Below, piece after piece: positions 18,491-28,377 of a DNA stretch of 64,000 nucleotides. Origin of the DNA: Nakazawaea peltata. Its lineage: Eukaryota; Ascomycota; Pichiomycetes; Alaninales; Pachysolenaceae. The notes under the pieces are model-generated. The model did no database searches. It was not told where the DNA came from and saw nothing but the letters and a program-made list of their open reading frames with translations. The stretch's first letter is position 1, and every line of letters begins with the position of its first letter. The translations under genes and the position numbers were made by a program. Where the stretch lies: positions 872,222 through 936,221 of the forward strand of contig BCGQ01000005.1 in the NCBI GenBank assembly GCA_001599355.1, given 5' to 3'.

Positions 18491-20545
18491 TCACCTTTGA
18501 GAAAATTCCGGGAATTGCTTATTCAAAAGCTCAATGATGGTTTGGTGATACTTCATGAAGATATCTTCTTCACTGGCACTCACTTTTTTATACCGATTGG
18601 CCAATAACTCACAATTGATCAAATTCTTGTTCAATTCGTTCTTGGAAATTTCAATTCGGTTCAAATCATCACTCCCCACCATGTAGCTTTGTAGAGTTAA
18701 CGAATGAAGAATATTTAATAACATAATAATCCCGTAATTACAACAAAAATGTACTTGGTCGGACAAAAAAGCAAAATACGAGTCATTATTGGTGTCTAAC
18801 ATCAGCTCGATGATCTTTTGACAGTGGAAGATCATATTCCGGATCGAGATACTGTCCACTTTGGTCAAAAGAGTCAGCATATCTTCTACCCCATGTTTCT
18901 TGAAGTTGTGATTGTATAAAATGACCAAATAACCGTAATGATAACATAACCCGACGAATTGGTTAGTCGGCTGCTCGAATAAATAACTCCACTGATTGAA
19001 CCAGCCGGATAACGTCTCTTTGACCAAAGTTAATGACAGTTTATCGTTCCCGAATTGGACAAAATTGTACACGATGAGCTGACAGGACACTTCGGCTACG
19101 ATACGACCATCGAAATTAGTCGAATTGGACAATTCAAGGATCTTCCTTGAGAGACTCAATCTCAACTCATCTATGACACACATGCGGCCGGTGAAATTGC
19201 AGTAGACAAGATGGGCCAAGGATAAGTGATTCCAAATTCTATATATACTCAATTTGTAGAACTCCAGGTCCATGTAGTCTGGGATATTACGAGGGTCGAA
19301 CAATTGGCCTGAGACGTCCTTGGCCAAGAAATGTTGTAAGGCAATACCCGAGATATACCAGTTATCGATACGGAACTCGTCTGTACTCAAACATATTCCA
19401 TAGAGAGACAAGATTATCATAGCTTGGAAGAACTCGATACGTTGAGGAGTTATGGAGAGATTCTCATTCAATTCGATCCTCAATCGCAGTAGTACTTGGT
19501 CGTAGACACGAGCCCTTAAAGCTATACCACCGTATCTTAAAGATAAGGCACAACAGGCAGTGAGAAGGAACGAACAACGAGCTCTGATGTTCACTAATAA
19601 ATCCTCGGATGACATATCTTCAGGGAACGATATCCAACGGCCATATCTATCACGGAAATTCTGTATCATAGTGACACATTCTTCAAATGAGAGGATTCCT
19701 AGAGTGATAAGATCTTTAGTGGCTAGGCGAGGAACATCTCCTTCGATACAACCTCTTATTGGTGTAGCGATGTTCAATGGAGTGGAAACATTGGTGAATG
19801 TAGCGAAAGGTGCAGATTTGAAAGAAGATGTAGGTACTCCAAATGAGGGAATGTTATTTAAATCCACTACTGAATTACCATATTGAAATAATCTGACTGT
19901 AGAGAAATCTGTTAATGGAGTGACATCCAGAAGACGATCATTAACTGAGCCACCCATAGAAGATTGTTGTATATCCAGTTGTGAGTCCTGCAGCATTCCT
20001 TCCATACCTCCATTACCACTCCCATATTGACCTGATCTCATCATCTTCAAAATCTCATTCACGTCATTTTGAAGGATTTTAAGACGCAGTTCAGTCAACA
20101 TGGTATGGCCTGCATTGTACTGTGGACCAATTCCAGTCTGTGTGCTTTCAAACAGTCCAAATGGCAATCTGTCCCCACTCACATCATCCGCTACTGGGAT
20201 TGCTGATCCAGTTACGGCACTCTCTTCTTGGGTCTTGAAAGCAGGCGGAGCAATTACACCTGAACCTGGGGGATTGAATGAACCTCCAGCAATGGCATCC
20301 TTCTCAAAGGAACAGATCATACTCTGGAATGAGCAACGATAACACGCTATCGAATTATTCGATGGGAAACACCTGGTCTTCTTCTTCCTACAAGACTCAC
20401 ATGCCTTCAATGTACGCTTGTCTGTCTTGGAACCGGCAGAGGACCGCTTGGTGACTTTAGATTTTTCGATCGAGGATTCTAGTATTGTTGAAAAACTATT
20501 CATCTCGGCTCTATCACCTTTCATGGTGTCCATATTGCCCGACAT
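18491..20545 (-). CDS. Zn(II)2Cys6 transcription factor
   Basis: The first in-frame ATG is at 20545, giving 684 residues; the frame further upstream begins with TTG. Near residues 47-75 is a perfect binuclear zinc cluster, C-x2-C-x6-C-x8-C-x2-C-x6-C, with the basic Arg-Lys-Lys-Lys-Thr-Arg between cysteines 2 and 3. A Ser-rich, poorly ordered segment follows. After it comes a helical regulatory domain opened by Phe-x-x-Arg-Tyr-Gly-Arg-Trp, a motif I associate with the War1/Urc2-type subgroup; this match is weak. Such proteins bind CGG triplets. Its own promoter has a cluster of CGG elements, which suggests autoregulation. The target pathway is unknown. Confidence 0.85.
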   Translation of the reverse strand: MSGNMDTMKGDRAEMNSFSTILESSIEKSKVTKRSSAGSKTDKRTLKACESCRKKKTRCFPSNNSIACYRCSFQSMICSFEKDAIAGGSFNPPGSGVIAPPAFKTQEESAVTGSAIPVADDVSGDRLPFGLFESTQTGIGPQYNAGHTMLTELRLKILQNDVNEILKMMRSGQYGSGNGGMEGMLQDSQLDIQQSSMGGSVNDRLLDVTPLTDFSTVRLFQYGNSVVDLNNIPSFGVPTSSFKSAPFATFTNVSTPLNIATPIRGCIEGDVPRLATKDLITLGILSFEECVTMIQNFRDRYGRWISFPEDMSSEDLLVNIRARCSFLLTACCALSLRYGGIALRARVYDQVLLRLRIELNENLSITPQRIEFFQAMIILSLYGICLSTDEFRIDNWYISGIALQHFLAKDVSGQLFDPRNIPDYMDLEFYKLSIYRIWNHLSLAHLVYCNFTGRMCVIDELRLSLSRKILELSNSTNFDGRIVAEVSCQLIVYNFVQFGNDKLSLTLVKETLSGWFNQWSYLFEQPTNQFVGLCYHYGYLVILYNHNFKKHGVEDMLTLLTKVDSISIRNMIFHCQKIIELMLDTNNDSYFAFLSDQVHFCCNYGIIMLLNILHSLTLQSYMVGSDDLNRIEISKNELNKNLINCELLANRYKKVSASEEDIFMKYHQTIIELLNKQFPEFSQR

Positions 20546-20788
20546 CTGGTCGATATATATACTACTTGGTGTATTACTCAATATTTACTATATTTTTAAC
20601 TATGAAAAATTATCTCCGCGGGGTGGCCGCGGGGCAACTCGCTTCGGAGCTGCAAGCGCTCCGGAAGTTGACGTTTTCGGCGATGTCAAAAAAGGGGGGC
20701 CGATGACGGAGAAATCCGGGGGGTACCACCAGGGGGATTCTATAAGAGCGACGGCAGAGTGAGTGCAATGGGTGAACAAGCAACCACT
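20546..20788. promoter_or_regulatory. GC-rich promoter with CGG direct and inverted repeats
   Basis: Within an AT-rich surround lies a GC-rich block. CCGCGGGG occurs twice, at 20616-20623 and 20627-20634, one helical turn apart (11 bp). Next, CGGAGC (20645-20650) and GCTCCG (20658-20663) form a perfect inverted repeat with a 7-base spacer. Paired CGG triplets are the usual sites for zinc-cluster proteins, and the gene read from here is one. The sites lie 71-118 bp upstream of its ATG. The rest of this gap carries the ECM29 3' end. Confidence 0.5.
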
Positions 20789-23700
20789 TCAATCATGCTC
20801 CAGTGAACTGATCTCCAACTGGACCATCGTAGAAAGTTTCTTTTGTTTCAACGTACCGAGCAGCTCCTTAAACGAAACTTTGAACTCATCGCTAGCCCCC
20901 AGCTTCTGCAACGCCCGTCCGGCGCGCACAAACTGAATAACCAGATTTTCCTTGGTCACGTCAAGTACCAGCTCCAGCGATTTGAAGACCGATTCTGCAA
21001 GCTTGCAGTTTGATTCGTCCAAGCTGGTGCTGTGAGAGGTCATCTCACGGCAAACTGCGCTCAAATGTTCGCAAATCGCAACCTGTGATCTCCACGAGAT
21101 CGCTTGGTCAAGAAGTGTCTTACATTGAGTGAGTCCAAGTGAAAGTACTCCTGCATGATATGCTCCATCTTCACTGACACTAAAGGCTGTGAATATAGTT
21201 TTGAGGAGCGAAAGTTGACTCTGTTCCCTCTTGAGGGAGTCTCTAGTAGATTCAATCTTTGGTTTTTTCAGTAAGTTGTCACTTTTAGACTCGGTATCAT
21301 CATCCTCGTCCTCGCTATCTACATCTTCTATATAATCTTGCATAATCTCGACAAACTCATCTCCAAGTTCTTGGAATCCACCTACGAATCGACTCATACT
21401 TCCAATCAGCTTAATTTTATAAGCCTTATTACGCCTCTTGGCCTCTGTAAGAACCACAGACTTCACCTTCTCTAATAAATCCTCATCTTTAAGTAATACA
21501 AACTTAGATTTCAAGCTCAAACTCACAAGCAGCTCAAGTACATCCTCTTTACCGGTCCATGATCTACCTTTACAAGCTTCAAGTAAAATTTGGAAAAGTC
21601 CTTCGGCTGGGGCCCCGATCCCGTTAGATCCAGAATCAATTCTCTTACACGCATCGGCAATACTACGAGCACAGACTTGTCTTACCAGATAATTAGTAGA
21701 TTGTAAGTTCAGGTGGACCAATTCTGCAATTTCTGAAATGTACAACTTAATCGAGCCGTTTCCTGCAGTGTTGTCACTCCATACCGAATCAAACACTTTA
21801 CTGACAACACTTTCACTGTCATGTTTGGCTACAAACGCTAATGGTAAGAACTCCACAGCGACACTGCTGAACCTGTCGGCACTATGACGAGACACAGCAG
21901 CGCAAGCTTCTCCGGCAACAGTACGAGACATCGTGGAGCTCTGCAGGTCGAAATACAGTGTTTGGACAGTCTTTGCAAATTTAACTACAGCCTCTACCGA
22001 CAGAATACGACAAAGGTAACCGGCTGCCGTAGCATAAGATGTTGCTACTGTTTGATTACGGTCTCCTAACTGCTGTTGACAAGTCTTCAACAAAGCATCT
22101 CCATACGGACGTACTACGTATAAATGTCTAAGAACAAGAGTAACAAGAACCCTACTTCCAGCTGCTTTAGATGGAAGTCCAATAGACTGACGGATACTGG
22201 TCTGTAAAGCTGGTACTAACAGCTTCATAGTCTCATCATCTACGATATCAAGCAATCTCTCAACTGCGTCCATCATAGGAGAACTTCCAATACCTTGCAA
22301 TCTACGAGAATCGATGTCGGTCTCGGTCATATTGTACTTATCTGCGTTCAACAGCAAGTAGTTGATGATTTGGGGTTCCAAAGTCGACATCAATGAGATG
22401 AATTGAGATATCAATTCCGGAACAAACGGCTTAATCGCAGTACTGGACTTCTTACAAAGACTTAAGACGGTCTCTAAAGCAAATTTACGAATATCTTCTA
22501 CGTCACTAAGTAATCCTTGAGTACCCAATAAAGTTGGCACCAATTTTTGTAACAAAGAAGTAGCTCTTTCACCATTCAGAGATCCAGTAGATGAAATACT
22601 CTTAACCACCATAGAAGACAAGGATCTCGATAATTTAGTACCTTGCTTTCTCACACTCTCTTTAATATCATCTACAGCTCTTAAACTCATGCTCCATAAG
22701 TCGTCCAAATAAGGCTCTAATTTTTCAAAAGCCAAGCTCTGAACAAGATCAGTCAAAGCAGCCGCACTCGCCTCTCTAACACGCCACTCACGAGCTCCGA
22801 TTCCCTTGAGAACCTCCTTCATAATTGCTTCAAGGTTGTCACTTATAGATTTAGCCGGATCAGACACTAAGGTTGTCCAAATTTCATCCATAGATTTAGC
22901 TACAGCAGGAGATGGATCAAATCTGTACCGGAATAACTTAGGAATCAACTTCTGGGAAAGTTTAGTATCACTCTGTAACAACAGATCGAGACTTGACTTA
23001 GATAAAATGGAGCTCAATCCGAAAGCAATACCTTTTCTACTCGACCATAAAGCTGAGTTTCTTGCTAAGGACATGAACTTGAATACCAAACTTGGATCTC
23101 CAACTTCGGAAGCCAAATTCAATACATCTTTATATGTAGAGACGGACCCGTCATCAGTTTTCAACATCCCTGGCTCAAACAACTCGGTGTCCTCTCCTAC
23201 ACTTCCAGCTACGAAGGTCTTTGCGGTGGTGTTACTGGTGAACATTTTCAACATCCCACGGACAAGAAGATCCTTCAGTTCCTGGTCTACAAGTTCATAT
23301 ACTAAAGACAAACCACGGGAAGCTGATTCTTGGATTAACTCATCACGATCACCTAAGAATCTGGTGAAACATACTTGGATCTCCAGTGCTTTGGCCTTTA
23401 CGGCTTCCATGTGGGAAAGATATTGCACAATAGATAAGAGCCAAATACATCCCAGTCTACGAAGTGAAGGTTTGGTTTGAGAACAAGCTGAAATGACCTT
23501 CTCGAGAAGAGAGGTAGTGAGATCGTTCTCTATTCCACCTTCAGCAGCAAACCCTGGGCCCTCAACATTTATATCTACAATTCTACTCATTACTTTAGAC
23601 TCTCTACCAGCTGCAATCACCGTTAAAGCTTCTCCGCTGGTGAACAAATATTCCAATTGTTTGGAAACGTGAGTATCGTACACCAGTTGAGAGAAGAAGT

Positions 23701-26263
23701 CTCTCTCTGAAGGAACAGCCAACGATAAGTATCCCCACAGAGTAACTGCACGTTCACTACATTTCTTAACCTTAGGAAGAAGGGTTTCCTTCAGGTTTGA
23801 GATGTACAGATCCACATCACTAGAGAGGTTTACTACTCCAAAGGCACTAAGCTGAACTAACCCATCTAAAGAAGCTTCGACGACTCTAGAATGGATCGAT
23901 TTGATTCCTTCAAGAGATATCAGTAATACAGAGTCGATATGCTGCTGTGGAATAGCAGAAGAACGACCTCTGAATACAGCCCTTGAAACCAAGAACCCAA
24001 GAGCCACTACGGATGTCTCCTGTTTGGTATCCAGTTGGGAAAGAAGTTTCTCAATATACTCTACTAATAAGTCATCAGACACAGACGGATGACTGCCGAT
24101 TATACCAATGGCTTTGGCCGTATACGAGGTAAGATCAGTACTCAGTCTGTTTGTAGACTCCGAGAGTACCATAAAGAGATCATCTATATAACCTACAAGC
24201 TCAGACACCGACAGATCACTCAAGAAGGTGAGAGTACTAATAAGCAGCTTGCCAAATGTTCTTTTCGAGAGGAATTCTCTCATGAGAATTGACATAAGCA
24301 CATCGATAGAGTTCCATTGGATACCTTTCTCGAAATCCTGGACTAATTTGTCCTCATTAGCAGCGATTTCATTACATTCTTGACGAAGCAACTCCTTCAC
24401 AGTCTCATCGAACTCTATAGCTTTCTCTAATCTTACGTTCCATTCTTGATCTTGAACAACTACTGTAGTATGGCCTTTAATTGCCTGCATTACAAGACAA
24501 TTAATGGCGAAATCGAGAGCTGTCTTGATACAATGAGTAAGAGCTGGGTTCTCGAAGCTCTTAGAGGACTCAATGGCATTATTTAAGGTGGAGATAAAGT
24601 CACGGAAGGTTGGAAACTCAACTTGGGACTCTTTATCTTGGCTCAACCCAACTGAATTGGAGGCCCTTTGGATATTAAACCAATATGGATGTAAACCTTT
24701 CTCGGCTTCCTCTATTATATTAGTACTATTCTTACTGGACGTCCCCAAGATGGTGAGTAATCTGGCTTCGCTATCACTGAAGGGGAAACAGGCAATCAGG
24801 AACTTGACCAGGACATATCTTGAAGCCATTAATCCTGAGGAAGAGGCAAGCAGAGAGTCATCTTGAAGAATGCCTCTAAAGAGTTCTTTCAACAGGGTCT
24901 TGTCTTCATCTCCCAACAGCAGAAGATGACCTGAGAGTCCTCCTAAAGCATCTTGAACAGTCGGTTTCAACTCCAGCTCCTCACTGGCCAAAGCTTTGAA
25001 GAGAAATGTGATATACGAAAGCCCATTCAACAATTTAGAGTCCTTCTTCAATATCGTCCCCAACAGTTGATACTGAATACGTCTCTGGGAGATGTAGGTG
25101 TGATAATCGAGACCTGATGAGCTATCTTGAGTCGGCTCCAGCTCTAAATTGGCCCTCAATTGTGAAGCAATAGTGATATTGAAATCCTCACCATGTTCGG
25201 TCACCATATCATCACCTTCCAGGTCAAAGGAAGCGAGATTCGATGTCACCCATTGGATGAACTGGATAGCACTGGTTTTCAACCTCTTATAAGAGGAATT
25301 CAAACCTGTAGAAGAAACTATGGAGACATTCGACGACTTAGCTGCAACATAACTATGAACAAATACTAAACTTAAGATCTTTTCTTGTAAGATTGGACTG
25401 ACCGGAGGACGTCCCGACCCAAGAGCTCCAATATACAACGACTCTAACGAGGCAATAAATGAAGAGTCTTCATAATCTAAAGTAGTTCTTCTAAGGGTGG
25501 TAGACAGATTCTCGGAGATATCCGTAGCAGAGTCGGCACTTGCAACTACTAAGGCAATAAACCGGTCTTTATTTTTCATCTTGCCCAAGAGGTATAAAAG
25601 TGGTCTCTTGAACAGCTGCAATTGTTGAGCCGAGTAAGTCACACCAGCTGAGGTGGTCAAGAAAGTACAGTCTTCAAATGAGAGTCCAGGGCATGTGTAA
25701 TTAGCAGGGATCTTATGGGATCCATCTTCGTTAGTTACTGGTCTGAAGAGGAAGAGCTTAGTGATACATGAGATGAGAACTGATTCGTCATTATCCGAGA
25801 GATTCCAATTGAGTTCTGTAGTTTCTTTGAGAGGTTGTACAGTCTTAAGAAAGTTATAGAAGAGTCTGGCCTGTAAAGCGACAGGTTGAGCAGCTAAACC
25901 CTCGACTAAAGTTGGGGCCAATGTCAATTTTTCATCGTCTGAAAGTCTGTCGATACCCTTAGAAACAAATACTAAACTGTATAATCTGACAGTGGCAGGG
26001 TCGGCTCCCAGGGGAACTGAGGGGTTCTTAGCTTGGGCTACTAACTTTTCAACTGGTAAACGAATCCCGCTCGCTGCGTTGAAACGGGTAATCAAGTGCT
26101 GGATCGATTTTAAGATTTGCATTCTCACTGCTGAATGTGGTGACAGAAGCTTGAGTAATAATGGGGCAAGATAGAGCTTTAACAGAGCCTCGAACTTGTC
26201 GTCGGTCGCTGCCAAGGCGATCTTGAGCTCAACCTTGTTGACTAAGTCCAATTCTGCCTCCAT
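20789..26263 (-). CDS. ECM29: Proteasome adaptor and scaffold Ecm29
   Basis: The 1824-residue protein is near the 1868 of S. cerevisiae Ecm29 and is built throughout of HEAT-type helix pairs. The N-terminus, with Leu-Val-x-Lys-Val-Glu-Leu-(Lys/Arg)-Ile-Ala and then the segments on Leu-Leu-Lys-Leu-Leu and the helix around Ile-Gln-His-Leu, matches the family. An acidic run of Asp and Glu lies near residue 1650. Ecm29 binds the 26S proteasome, tethers core to cap, and holds faulty or stressed proteasomes inactive. The ATG at 26263 is the first in frame. A long open frame on the opposite strand (22806-23480) is an antisense shadow. UBI4 lies directly upstream in the same orientation. Confidence 0.93.
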   Translation of the reverse strand: MEAELDLVNKVELKIALAATDDKFEALLKLYLAPLLLKLLSPHSAVRMQILKSIQHLITRFNAASGIRLPVEKLVAQAKNPSVPLGADPATVRLYSLVFVSKGIDRLSDDEKLTLAPTLVEGLAAQPVALQARLFYNFLKTVQPLKETTELNWNLSDNDESVLISCITKLFLFRPVTNEDGSHKIPANYTCPGLSFEDCTFLTTSAGVTYSAQQLQLFKRPLLYLLGKMKNKDRFIALVVASADSATDISENLSTTLRRTTLDYEDSSFIASLESLYIGALGSGRPPVSPILQEKILSLVFVHSYVAAKSSNVSIVSSTGLNSSYKRLKTSAIQFIQWVTSNLASFDLEGDDMVTEHGEDFNITIASQLRANLELEPTQDSSSGLDYHTYISQRRIQYQLLGTILKKDSKLLNGLSYITFLFKALASEELELKPTVQDALGGLSGHLLLLGDEDKTLLKELFRGILQDDSLLASSSGLMASRYVLVKFLIACFPFSDSEARLLTILGTSSKNSTNIIEEAEKGLHPYWFNIQRASNSVGLSQDKESQVEFPTFRDFISTLNNAIESSKSFENPALTHCIKTALDFAINCLVMQAIKGHTTVVVQDQEWNVRLEKAIEFDETVKELLRQECNEIAANEDKLVQDFEKGIQWNSIDVLMSILMREFLSKRTFGKLLISTLTFLSDLSVSELVGYIDDLFMVLSESTNRLSTDLTSYTAKAIGIIGSHPSVSDDLLVEYIEKLLSQLDTKQETSVVALGFLVSRAVFRGRSSAIPQQHIDSVLLISLEGIKSIHSRVVEASLDGLVQLSAFGVVNLSSDVDLYISNLKETLLPKVKKCSERAVTLWGYLSLAVPSERDFFSQLVYDTHVSKQLEYLFTSGEALTVIAAGRESKVMSRIVDINVEGPGFAAEGGIENDLTTSLLEKVISACSQTKPSLRRLGCIWLLSIVQYLSHMEAVKAKALEIQVCFTRFLGDRDELIQESASRGLSLVYELVDQELKDLLVRGMLKMFTSNTTAKTFVAGSVGEDTELFEPGMLKTDDGSVSTYKDVLNLASEVGDPSLVFKFMSLARNSALWSSRKGIAFGLSSILSKSSLDLLLQSDTKLSQKLIPKLFRYRFDPSPAVAKSMDEIWTTLVSDPAKSISDNLEAIMKEVLKGIGAREWRVREASAAALTDLVQSLAFEKLEPYLDDLWSMSLRAVDDIKESVRKQGTKLSRSLSSMVVKSISSTGSLNGERATSLLQKLVPTLLGTQGLLSDVEDIRKFALETVLSLCKKSSTAIKPFVPELISQFISLMSTLEPQIINYLLLNADKYNMTETDIDSRRLQGIGSSPMMDAVERLLDIVDDETMKLLVPALQTSIRQSIGLPSKAAGSRVLVTLVLRHLYVVRPYGDALLKTCQQQLGDRNQTVATSYATAAGYLCRILSVEAVVKFAKTVQTLYFDLQSSTMSRTVAGEACAAVSRHSADRFSSVAVEFLPLAFVAKHDSESVVSKVFDSVWSDNTAGNGSIKLYISEIAELVHLNLQSTNYLVRQVCARSIADACKRIDSGSNGIGAPAEGLFQILLEACKGRSWTGKEDVLELLVSLSLKSKFVLLKDEDLLEKVKSVVLTEAKRRNKAYKIKLIGSMSRFVGGFQELGDEFVEIMQDYIEDVDSEDEDDDTESKSDNLLKKPKIESTRDSLKREQSQLSLLKTIFTAFSVSEDGAYHAGVLSLGLTQCKTLLDQAISWRSQVAICEHLSAVCREMTSHSTSLDESNCKLAESVFKSLELVLDVTKENLVIQFVRAGRALQKLGASDEFKVSFKELLGTLKQKKLSTMVQLEISSLEHD

Positions 26264-26361
26264 CTTGGGTGTTAACTTTTCAGTGGCAATATACAGGGGA
26301 ACGAGTGATATATAAAGCCGAAAAAGATGGAATTGAAGTTGAGTAAATTACGATAAGGTGG

Positions 26362-26395
<34 letters not shown>

Positions 26396-26574
26396 CGATA
26401 GGGGCGATAGAGTTGGGGGGCGATAAGGGGTGTGGTCTTATATGAAGATGGATTTAATAGGGTGGGATAAAATTATATATAGAGATATTATTTTTACTAC
26501 TACAATTATTTTTAAGATAATAAAACTCGTTCAATTACTAAGTCTGAAGATCTATATTATCTCTTCTAGTACAA
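26264..26574. promoter_or_regulatory. ECM29 promoter region
   Basis: This region carries the ECM29 promoter and the UBI4 3' end. A GGTGGC core at 26357-26362, the first six bases of the Rpn4/PACE proteasome element GGTGGCAAA, runs straight into the poly-G tract. The side towards UBI4 is AT-rich. I see no gene. Confidence 0.4.
26363..26395. repeat. Homopolymer of 33 G, followed by GGGGCGATA repeats
   Basis: Thirty-three consecutive G residues lie 100 bp before the ECM29 ATG. They are followed by three copies of a GGGGCGATA-like unit to about 26429. Long G runs form quadruplexes and slip during replication, so length variation between cells is expected. The exact length in an assembly is unreliable. 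Confidence 0.9.
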
Positions 26575-27858
<1,284 letters not shown>

Positions 27859-27874
27859 TTTCCTAATTAGGAAG
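27859..27874. promoter_or_regulatory. Mcm1-type palindrome (site 1)
   Basis: TTTCCTAATTAGGAAG differs by one base from the known high-affinity Mcm1 palindrome. It lies about 370 bp upstream of the UBI4 ATG. It is one of five such boxes in the window, all in intergenic DNA. Confidence 0.5.
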
Positions 27875-28377
27875 GAGAGACATATTTTCTAAGAATTTCT
27901 TTTTCTTAGCTGTGGGGAATGACGTGAAGAGAGTCATTCGTTAGAGGGGAATGAGGATGATGTGATTGGGTGATAGTGGAGGGGAGATGGAGGAGTAAGA
28001 TGCAGCCGTGCTTTGAATATTATTGGCAGGATCTTAAAAAGAATCTCAATTATTCACGGAATTCCCTTGTTTGTTTTTCCTCGGTTCGATCGTTTCCTCC
28101 CCGATGATATACTGATTAATAATGTATGGGGTAATAAAAAACATGCAAGATGTGCGCCGAAACTACAGAGACTACAGGAAATTTGGTCATGATTCGTAAA
28201 TTGCTAATATTGTAAAGGGGTTATAGAGAGGGTGGTGATATGGTGAGATGGTGAGATTGTGAGATTGTGAGCCGGAGAGATATGAGGTAGTAAGATTGTG
28301 GAGTGATACTTGGTTGATACTCCAGTGGACTCAAGCGACCCCACAAAATCAACTCATACCTCCTCCAATCTTTCCTA
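27875..28377. other. Long gap between UBI4 promoter and second F-box gene
   Basis: No gene is visible. The part near 28241-28273 holds four degenerate GTGAGATT-type units. From about 28380 the strand turns pyrimidine-rich and runs into the 3' end of the F-box gene. A GGTTCGATC near 28083 resembles a tRNA T-loop, but no cloverleaf can be folded around it. Confidence 0.4.

Noticed and set aside
22806-23480. 224-codon open frame on the plus strand inside ECM29
   Set aside because: It lies wholly antisense to a strong HEAT-repeat coding frame, has no domain, and is explained as a shadow of that frame.
28080-28096. tRNA T-loop-like GGTTCGATC
   Set aside because: No acceptor, D or anticodon stem can be formed around it.
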